A stretch of DNA of 64,000 nt, taken from positions 2,582,001 to 2,646,000 of the forward strand of contig NZ_LT906451.1 in the NCBI RefSeq assembly GCF_900187355.1, written 5' to 3'. The notes below the pieces were generated by a model that had not been told where the DNA came from, did no database searches, and worked only from the letters and a program-made list of their open reading frames with translations. Within the stretch, counting starts at the first letter, position 1; each line of letters opens with the position of its first letter. The position numbers and the translations under genes are program-made. Of the stretch, positions 57,501-64,000 are shown in pieces. Source of the stretch: Legionella lansingensis. Lineage in GTDB: Bacteria; Pseudomonadota; Gammaproteobacteria; Legionellales; Legionellaceae.

Positions 57501-58661
57501 TTAGGCAACCGCCGCCACAATTTTCTTCGCAGCATCTGTCAAACTGTTTGCTGCAATCACATTTAGAGCACTCTTGTTTAGAATTTCAGCACCTAATTGA
57601 GCATTATTCCCTTCGAGACGCACGACAACGGGAACTTTTACGTCAACTTCTTTCACAGCAGCAATAATACCGTCTGCGATTAAATCACAGCGCACTATTC
57701 CACCAAAGATATTTACCAGAATACCCTTTACATTTTTATCAGAAAGAATAATTTTGAATGCTTCACTTACTCGCTCTTTCGTAGCGCCACCACCGACATC
57801 AAGGAAATTAGCCGGTTCTCCACCATGCAGTTTAATTACATCCATTGTAGCCATGGCAAGCCCAGCCCCATTGACCATACAACCAATCTTGCCATCGAGC
57901 GGGATATAATTTAATTCCCAATCAGTCGCCTTGTTTTCACGATCATCCTCTTGGGTTGTATCACGCATACTTTTTAATTTCGGTTGACGATATAAGGCAT
58001 TGGCATCTACATTAATTTTGCCGTCCAGACAAAGCAAGTGGCCGTTCTTTGTAACGACCAAAGGATTAATTTCGAGAAGACTGAGATCGCATTCCATAAA
58101 CATTTTCCCCAAAGCAATCATGAGTTGGGTAAATGCTTTAATTTGCTCATCAGTTAATCCCAATTTGAAACCAACTTCGCGGCACTGAAAAGGCATAACA
58201 CCAACGAGTGGATCAACCACCACTCTGAAAATCTTCTCGGGTGTTTCATGCGCTACTTTTTCAATTTCTACCCCACCTTCAGTAGAAGCCATGATGACCA
58301 CACGACGAGTCGATCTGTCTACCACAGCACCAAGATATAACTCGCGCTCTATATCACACGTTTCTTCGATCAGTACAGCATTAACAGGTTGGCCATTGGC
58401 ATCGGTTTGATAAGTTACGAGACGTGTACCAAGCAATGACTTGGTTACTGCCGCTAATTCATCTTTCGTAGACACAATCTTCACACCCCCAGCCTTTCCT
58501 CGACCACCAGCATGCACTTGTGCCTTTACAACCCATTTTGGTGTTGCTAATTGCGTAACTACTTTGATCGCATCATCCACGCTATAAGCAACTTGACCAT
58601 GGGGAATTGGTAAGCCATAACTCGCAAACAATTGCTTGGCTTGGTATTCATGTAAATTCAT
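57501..58661 (-). CDS. sucC: Succinyl-CoA synthetase, beta subunit
   Basis: This ATP-grasp subunit binds nucleotide and succinate. The start [20 protein letters not shown] is canonical, and [32 protein letters not shown] and [15 protein letters not shown] follow. It has 386 residues from the ATG at 58661; the open frame extends upstream only across the sucB-sucC spacer. Confidence 0.97.
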   Translation of the reverse strand: MNLHEYQAKQLFASYGLPIPHGQVAYSVDDAIKVVTQLATPKWVVKAQVHAGGRGKAGGVKIVSTKDELAAVTKSLLGTRLVTYQTDANGQPVNAVLIEETCDIERELYLGAVVDRSTRRVVIMASTEGGVEIEKVAHETPEKIFRVVVDPLVGVMPFQCREVGFKLGLTDEQIKAFTQLMIALGKMFMECDLSLLEINPLVVTKNGHLLCLDGKINVDANALYRQPKLKSMRDTTQEDDRENKATDWELNYIPLDGKIGCMVNGAGLAMATMDVIKLHGGEPANFLDVGGGATKERVSEAFKIILSDKNVKGILVNIFGGIVRCDLIADGIIAAVKEVDVKVPVVVRLEGNNAQLGAEILNKSALNVIAANSLTDAAKKIVAAVA

Positions 58662-58672
58662 CGTTAGTACCC

Positions 58673-58703
58673 TTAAAAAGCAAAACCCGTCAACGCGGGC
58701 CTT
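58673..58703 (-). terminator. Terminator-like hairpin (possible attenuator) between sucB and sucC
   Basis: On the minus strand AAGGCCCG-CGTTGA-CGGGTTTT can form an 8-pair stem with two G-U pairs, followed by GCTTTTT. It sits between the sucB stop and the sucC start, so it could lower sucCD relative to sucAB. The stem is only moderately stable. Confidence 0.55.
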
Positions 58704-58722
58704 GCGGTTAAACATCGTTTAA

Positions 58723-59937
58723 TCAAACGTTCAGCAATAATCTTGCAGGATCCTCGAGCAATTCTTTTACGCTGACTAAGAATTGTACTGATTCACGGCC
58801 ATCGATTAGACGATGGTCATAAGACAACGCCACATACATCATGGGACGGATGACTATTTGTCCCTTCTCTACAATGGGACGTTCCTCAATTTTATGCATC
58901 CCCAGAATACCTGTCTGTGGTGGATTGATGATTGGAGTCGCTAATAGCGAGCCAAAAACACCACCATTAGTGATAGTAAAGGTTCCACCTTGCATTTCTT
59001 CGAGTGCTAGTTTTCCTTCTCTGGCCCGAGTTGCAGCGTCACCGATGGTCTTTTCAATATCTGCCATGCTCATTTGATCAGCATCCCTGAGCACAGGAAC
59101 AACTAAACCACGATCAGTAGATACTGCAATGCCAATGTCATAAAAACCATGATAGACAATATCCTGACCGTCAATTGACGCATTGACCGCAGGAAAACGT
59201 TTTAACGACTCTACAACGGCTTTGGTGAAAAACGACATGAAACCTAACTTCACGTTGTGTTTTTTCTCAAAACTGTCCTTGTATTGATTTCGTAAGTCCA
59301 TGACTGCTTTTAGGTTGACTTCATTGAACGTTGTCAACATAGCAGCATTATGCTGAGCTTGTACCAAGCGCTCGGCAATTTTAGCCCTTAATCTCGTCAT
59401 TGGAACTCGGCGCTCTTCACGTTCACCCATAGGCATTTGTGGTCGCTTTTCCGGGGTGGATTTTGCTGTTTTCTCGCGATTGGTCTCAATATAGGCGATT
59501 ACATCTTCCTTAGTAATCCTGCCATCTTTACCTGAACCTGAAATTTGACCGGGTTGCAAATCATGCTCTGCCAACATTCTTCTTACTGCTGGACCGGCAG
59601 CTTTTTCCTCTTCTTTTTTCTTCTCTTGTGTCGGGCCTGGTTCTTTCGCTACAGGTTTTTCTTGCTTGGCAGGCTGTTCACCAGTAGCTGCGCCTCCATT
59701 GACATCCTCTATACGAGCCAATATTTGACTCGCTTCGACAGTATCTCCCTCCTTAAAAAGGATTTCTTTCAAAATACCATCCGTAGGCGCGGGCACTTCA
59801 AGGACAACTTTATCCGTTTCCAAATCGAGGAGGTTTTCATCCCGAGTAACCTTATCGCCGATTTTCTTGTGCCAAGCGGCAATGGTGGCATCTGCCACCG
59901 ACTCAGGCAGGGCAGGTACTTTGACTTCAGTAGACAT
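58723..59937 (-). CDS. sucB: Dihydrolipoyllysine succinyltransferase (E2 of 2-oxoglutarate dehydrogenase)
   Basis: It moves the succinyl group to CoA in the 2-oxoglutarate dehydrogenase complex. An N-terminal lipoyl domain has the lipoylated lysine in [14 protein letters not shown] (near residue 44). An Ala/Glu/Lys/Pro linker leads to an E3-binding domain (about 115-150) and the C-terminal acyltransferase domain ends with [15 protein letters not shown]. It has 404 residues. Confidence 0.97.
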   Translation of the reverse strand: MSTEVKVPALPESVADATIAAWHKKIGDKVTRDENLLDLETDKVVLEVPAPTDGILKEILFKEGDTVEASQILARIEDVNGGAATGEQPAKQEKPVAKEPGPTQEKKKEEEKAAGPAVRRMLAEHDLQPGQISGSGKDGRITKEDVIAYIETNREKTAKSTPEKRPQMPMGEREERRVPMTRLRAKIAERLVQAQHNAAMLTTFNEVNLKAVMDLRNQYKDSFEKKHNVKLGFMSFFTKAVVESLKRFPAVNASIDGQDIVYHGFYDIGIAVSTDRGLVVPVLRDADQMSMADIEKTIGDAATRAREGKLALEEMQGGTFTITNGGVFGSLLATPIINPPQTGILGMHKIEERPIVEKGQIVIRPMMYVALSYDHRLIDGRESVQFLVSVKELLEDPARLLLNV

Positions 59938-59965
59938 AATTATACCTTCTTCTAATTTTAATCAA

Positions 59966-62770
59966 TTATTTCAATAAAGCTTGTTCAACTAATTCTTGTT
60001 GCTGTTGCGCATGTAATATAGGGCTTCCTACCGCAGGAGATGCAGCAAATTCTCTTCCAGCATAGCTTAGCGATTGTTTACTGTTTAGACAATCTTTGAT
60101 GTTATGTTGTGAAGAGAACCATACGCCCTGATTTTGAGGCTCCTCTTGGCACCAAATGATTTCTTTTGCATGCGGAAATTTATTCAGTTCTTGGATAAGT
60201 GCCTTTTTCGGAAAAGGATAGAGTTGCTCAATGCGCACAATGGCTACATGGTTCAAATTTTCATCGCGTCGCTTTTGCAAAAGATCGTAATAAACTTTGC
60301 CGCAACATAACACAATCCGAGTCACTTTTTTCGCATCCAGAGCATCAGTTTCTGGCAATACTGTATAAAACTTACCTTTAGTAAGTTCTTCCAGCGATGA
60401 AACCGCTAATTTATGACGTAACAAACTTTTCGGCGTCATGACAATCAAAGGTTTACGAAACTTTCGTAACATTTGACGACGCAGCATATGAAACATCTGC
60501 GCAGGCGTGGTCGGCGTACAAACTTGTATATTATGCTGAGCACATAGCTGCATGTAACGCTCAAGACGAGCCGAAGAGTGCTCAGGCCCCTGTCCCTCAT
60601 AACCATGCGGAAGGAGCATCACCAAGCCACATAAACGACCCCATTTTTGCTCTCCAGAACTGATAAACTGATCAATCACCACTTGTGCACCATTGGCAAA
60701 ATCACCAAATTGAGCTTCCCATATGACCAATGAAGCAGGCTCGGAAGAGGCAAAACCATACTCAAAAGCCAATACAGCCTCTTCTGATAACACTGAATCA
60801 ATGATAGCCACAGGTTTATTGGGATTGCTTACCGTTTTTTCCAATGGAACATAGGTTTCTCCTGTTTCCACGTCATGCAGAACAGCATGGCGATGAGCAA
60901 ACGTTCCACGACCTGAATCCTGACCAGATAAACGCACACCATAACCTTCATTTAGAAGACTGGCATAGGCCATGGTTTCTGCGTAACCCCAATTCATAGG
61001 CAATTCACCAGCAGTCATTTTTTCACGTTCAGCCAAAAGACGCTTAACAACTGGGTGAAGTAAAAAACCCTCGGGGAGCGTATGCAGTTTTTTGGATAAT
61101 TCTTTGATCGTCTTAAGCGTTATCGCGGTATCTGCTTTGTCAGTCCATTTCGCGTTTAGATAGGGCGTCCAGTCAATCGAAATTTTTCCTTCGTAATTCC
61201 CAAGGACGACATCAACCACGGCTTGCCCTTTGTCGAGTTTATCGCGATAGTCTTCACTAAGCTTATCGATTTCTTGTTGGGTCATTAAGTCCTGAGCAAT
61301 TAATTTTTCACCGTATATTTCACGTAGAGGTCGCATCGATTTAATTTTTTTATACATCGCAGGTTGGGTAACGGACGGCTCATCAGCTTCATTATGGCCA
61401 TGACGTCGATAACAAACGAGATCAATCACCACATCCCGTTTGAATTTCATTCTGAATTCAAAAGCAATTTGTGTGACAAAGACGACGGCCTCAGGGTCAT
61501 CCCCATTAACATGGAGAACAGGTGCCTGCACCATTTTAGCGACATCGGTACAGTAAAGTGTTGACCGGGCATCCAGCGGATTACTGGTTGTAAAACCAAT
61601 TTGGTTATTGATTACAATATGAATTGTTCCGCCTGTCGAATAACCACGTGCTTGGGAAAAATTAAACGTTTCCATGACCACACCTTGGCCAGCAAAAGCA
61701 GCATCCCCATGAATCACCACGGGTACGACTTTATCTTTTTTATCCAAATTATTACGTCGGCGCAAGCGTGAACGGGCAGACCCTTCAACAACAGGTCCAA
61801 TGATTTCCAAGTGCGAAGGATTGAATGCCAAAGCCACATGGACGATTGCGTCATTTTCCGTCCTTAAATCTGAAGAAAAACCCAAGTGATATTTCACATC
61901 GCCAGTGCGTTCTGATTTAATCTTTCCTTCAAATTCCTGAAAAAGCTGGTTTGGTTCTTTACCGAGAACATTAACCAGAACATTCAAACGGCCTCGGTGG
62001 GCCATTCCTATCACGATCTCATTAACCGCATTCCTGCCCGCCATGCCAATCAATTCTTTCATCATGGGAATCAAAGAATCTCCTCCTTCAAGAGAGAAGC
62101 GTTTTTGACCCACATAGCGCGTACCCAGATAACGCTCAAGACCATCAGCGGCAACCAAATCCTTAAGAATCTCACGCTTTTTATTAGCATCGAAAACAGG
62201 ACGTCCCCGTACAGGCTCTATTTTTTGTTGTAACCATTCCGTTTCTTTGATATCGGAGATATGCATGTATTCAATGCCAATGCTGCCACAATATGTATCA
62301 CGAAGCGCCTGAAATATTTCCCGCAGTGACATTTGCTTGCCATTGAAATATTCGCCGGCAAAAAATTGGCGATCCATGTCTTGCTCAGAGAGATGATGAT
62401 AACTAAGCTCAAGACTAGGAACCGCTACACGTTCAGCCATTCCTAACGGATCAAGTTTGGCAGCATGATGCCCATAGGAGCGATAATCATTAATGAGATG
62501 AGCAACCTGATGTTGTTTACTGTCTTCTACCGCAATAACGGAGGTAGGCTTTTTATTGGCTCTCTGCAAAAAATGATCACGGATATCACGATGAGGGATA
62601 TCTTTCACTTGGCCATCCATTTTGGGCAACGCATCAAAGACTGCACGCCAGTCTGCAGAGACAGAGTTAGGATCAGCCAAATAGTCCTCATAAAGCCCAT
62701 CTACATAGGCCATGCTTCCACCTGACAAATAGGAAGAAGCCCATTGATTTTGCAGGTCACTACCGCTCAT
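59966..62770 (-). CDS. sucA: 2-oxoglutarate dehydrogenase E1 component
   Basis: This thiamine-diphosphate decarboxylase starts the 2-oxoglutarate dehydrogenase reaction. An N-terminal E2-binding region (LQNQWASSYLSGGSMAYV) precedes the ThDP domain with VIHGDAAFAGQGVVMETF and VINNQIGFTTS, and the C-terminal pyrimidine domain includes SGQDSGRGTFAHRHAVLHD. I use the ATG at 62770, behind GGAGAG, giving 934 residues; another ATG lies five codons upstream. Confidence 0.97.
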   Translation of the reverse strand: MSGSDLQNQWASSYLSGGSMAYVDGLYEDYLADPNSVSADWRAVFDALPKMDGQVKDIPHRDIRDHFLQRANKKPTSVIAVEDSKQHQVAHLINDYRSYGHHAAKLDPLGMAERVAVPSLELSYHHLSEQDMDRQFFAGEYFNGKQMSLREIFQALRDTYCGSIGIEYMHISDIKETEWLQQKIEPVRGRPVFDANKKREILKDLVAADGLERYLGTRYVGQKRFSLEGGDSLIPMMKELIGMAGRNAVNEIVIGMAHRGRLNVLVNVLGKEPNQLFQEFEGKIKSERTGDVKYHLGFSSDLRTENDAIVHVALAFNPSHLEIIGPVVEGSARSRLRRRNNLDKKDKVVPVVIHGDAAFAGQGVVMETFNFSQARGYSTGGTIHIVINNQIGFTTSNPLDARSTLYCTDVAKMVQAPVLHVNGDDPEAVVFVTQIAFEFRMKFKRDVVIDLVCYRRHGHNEADEPSVTQPAMYKKIKSMRPLREIYGEKLIAQDLMTQQEIDKLSEDYRDKLDKGQAVVDVVLGNYEGKISIDWTPYLNAKWTDKADTAITLKTIKELSKKLHTLPEGFLLHPVVKRLLAEREKMTAGELPMNWGYAETMAYASLLNEGYGVRLSGQDSGRGTFAHRHAVLHDVETGETYVPLEKTVSNPNKPVAIIDSVLSEEAVLAFEYGFASSEPASLVIWEAQFGDFANGAQVVIDQFISSGEQKWGRLCGLVMLLPHGYEGQGPEHSSARLERYMQLCAQHNIQVCTPTTPAQMFHMLRRQMLRKFRKPLIVMTPKSLLRHKLAVSSLEELTKGKFYTVLPETDALDAKKVTRIVLCCGKVYYDLLQKRRDENLNHVAIVRIEQLYPFPKKALIQELNKFPHAKEIIWCQEEPQNQGVWFSSQHNIKDCLNSKQSLSYAGREFAASPAVGSPILHAQQQQELVEQALLK

Positions 62771-62827
62771 ACTTTTTCTCTCCAAAGGGCTGTGCTCTGG
62801 GCTTGCCAGAGCAACAAGAAATAGCTA

Positions 62828-63550
62828 TTAAGTTTCCTGAGCCAACATTTGCTTGCGTATCTCAGCAATTGCTTGTGTCGGATTGAGTCCCTTCGGGCAA
62901 ACATTCGTACAATTCATAATTGAGCGACAACGAAACACACTGAAAGGATCTTGTAACTTCTCCAAACGGTGCTGTGTAGCTGTGTCTCGGCTGTCTACCA
63001 AAAATCGACGAGCTTGTAAAAGTCCAGCTGGCCCAACAAATTTATCTGGGTTCCACCAGAATGAGGGACATGAACTCGTACAGCAAGCACATAAAATACA
63101 TTCATATAAGCCATCGAGCTTGGCTCGTTCTGCTGGTGATTGCAGACGCTCGCGAGCGGGCACTACATCATCATTTTGCAAGTAAGGTTCGATGCGTTCA
63201 TATTGTTGATAAAACTGCGTCAAATCCACCACCAAATCACGTATAACAGGGAAACCCGGCAATGGACGAACGACAATCTTGTCTGTCTTTAATTGAGAAA
63301 GAGGGATTACACAGGCTAAGCCATTGGTGCCATTGATGTTCATAGCATCGGAACCACACACCCCCTCTCGACATGACCGTCTGAAAGCCAAAGTAACATC
63401 TTGCTCAGCCTTCAAACGCTCAAGTAAAGTCAACAACATTGGATCACTTTTAACAGGAATAGCTATCTCGAAATCCTGCATATAAGGCTCAGTATTTGCC
63501 TCAGGATTATAACGATAAATGGATAGGCTCAGATTTCTTGTATCAGCCAC
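62828..63550 (-). CDS. sdhB: Succinate dehydrogenase iron-sulfur subunit
   Basis: It carries electrons from the flavoprotein to ubiquinone. Cysteine clusters are complete: CREGVCGSDAM...C for 2Fe-2S, CILCACCTSSCP for 4Fe-4S and CRSIMNCTNVCPKGLNP for 3Fe-4S. It has 240 residues. It lies 12 bases after sdhA and 57 bases before sucA, so it joins the TCA-cycle operon. Confidence 0.97.
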   Translation of the reverse strand: MADTRNLSLSIYRYNPEANTEPYMQDFEIAIPVKSDPMLLTLLERLKAEQDVTLAFRRSCREGVCGSDAMNINGTNGLACVIPLSQLKTDKIVVRPLPGFPVIRDLVVDLTQFYQQYERIEPYLQNDDVVPARERLQSPAERAKLDGLYECILCACCTSSCPSFWWNPDKFVGPAGLLQARRFLVDSRDTATQHRLEKLQDPFSVFRCRSIMNCTNVCPKGLNPTQAIAEIRKQMLAQET

Positions 63551-63562
63551 GGTATATCCTCT

Positions 63563-64000
63563 CTAATAAACGCGTTCTTTAGGCTCAAAAGTCTTCACAT
63601 ATTTAGGTGACGTATTTACGGGGCGAAAATCAATGCTATCACCTGCTTCAAAATACAACGTATGCTTAATCCAATTGGCATCATCACGTTTTGGATAATC
63701 TTCTCGACTATGTGCCCCACGGCTTTCAGTACGTGTCAGTGCAGACTTGGCCGATGCATAGGCAGTTGCCATTAAATTATCAAGCTCCAAAGCGGTAATT
63801 CTCTCGGTGTTAAACACCTTGCTTTTATCCCCAAGCATGGCATGTGCCAATCGCTCACGCAGAGCCTGTAATCGATGAAGTCCATTCTCCATCACTTCAC
63901 CTGTACGAAACACACCAAAATCTTCTTGCATTACACGTTGCATTTCATTACGAAGAGCAGTTGGGCTGTCGCCTTCAGTGGAATTTTCCCAACGATAATA
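63563..64000 (-). CDS. sdhA: Succinate dehydrogenase flavoprotein subunit, C-terminal fragment
   Basis: Only the last 145 codons are in the window; the frame is open to the edge and an internal ATG at 63943 is not the start. Recognisable parts are LRNEMQRVMQEDFGVFRTGE, ALTRTESRGAHSREDYPKRD (substrate/FAD region) and the C-terminal YFEAGDSIDFRPVN. It should not be confused with the unrelated Dot/Icm effector also named SdhA. Confidence 0.95.
   Translation of the reverse strand, partial: YYRWENSTEGDSPTALRNEMQRVMQEDFGVFRTGEVMENGLHRLQALRERLAHAMLGDKSKVFNTERITALELDNLMATAYASAKSALTRTESRGAHSREDYPKRDDANWIKHTLYFEAGDSIDFRPVNTSPKYVKTFEPKERVY

Overview
The window is a stretch of gammaproteobacterial chromosome that most resembles Legionella or a close relative. 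The evidence is the low to moderate GC content, the Fis, DciA, SMC and dcw gene content, several families of short dispersed palindromic repeats, a polyhydroxyalkanoate (PHA) locus, the absence of ispE between lolB and prs, and a block holding a very large helical ORF behind a PmrA-type box. I infer the genus; no rRNA gene is present to prove it.

Layout. 1-7,445: a truncated CPBP-type membrane protease gene, then rsmB-fmt-def on the minus strand, divergent from dprA-smg-topA. 7,519-10,293: a glyoxalase-fold protein, threonine aldolase, an APH-type kinase and a small PH-domain membrane protein, all minus. 10,401-12,376: dciA, an unknown membrane protein and a possibly 5'-truncated ORF. 12,469-25,402: the division and cell-wall cluster, read murF-mraY-murD-ftsW-murC-murB-ddlB-ftsQ-ftsA-ftsZ-lpxC, without murG. 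25,541-30,099: yggU, zipA and smc. 30,321-35,843: the PHA locus (phaC, a MerR-TipAS regulator, a phasin, phaR and two phaB-type reductases). 35,992-41,565: desaturase, small membrane protein, mutM, plsC, ggt and coaD. 41,883-46,045: lolB, tRNA-Gln, prs, fis and a DUF945 protein. 46,337-49,639: an MFS transporter, an SseB-like protein, an RMF-like membrane protein and pdxH. 49,744-56,412: the accessory block, with a putative DxD glycosyltransferase, a 1651-residue helical protein behind a PmrA-type box, and a deformylase-like protein with a signal peptide. 56,569-64,000: sucD, sucC, sucB, sucA, sdhB and the 3' end of sdhA (TCA cycle).

How the genes fit together. MurF, MraY, MurD, FtsW, MurC, MurB and DdlB make and flip the peptidoglycan precursor. 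FtsQ, FtsA, FtsZ and ZipA build the divisome, and LpxC commits lipid A synthesis. Many junctions overlap by 1-4 bases (ATGA, GTGA, TAATG), which suggests translational coupling. The PHA genes make and package a carbon store, and palindromes near the phasin promoter fit control by PhaR. SdhAB and SucABCD cover successive TCA steps, with a terminator-like hairpin between sucB and sucC.

The strongest candidates for something undescribed lie in 49,744-56,412. A PmrA-type tandem site (CTTAAT-N5-CTTAAG) overlaps the -35 region before a 1651-residue ORF whose domain near the N-terminus appears to be repeated near its middle. Two bases after that ORF starts a deformylase-like protein with a signal peptide. 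Divergent from it is a protein with an ASDLLR...DTD glycosyltransferase signature. I read this block as likely Dot/Icm effector territory, by inference. Other points are an RMF-like domain fused to a membrane anchor, several large palindromic intergenic elements (one supplies the end of mutM), and perfect DnaA boxes near dciA and lpxC.
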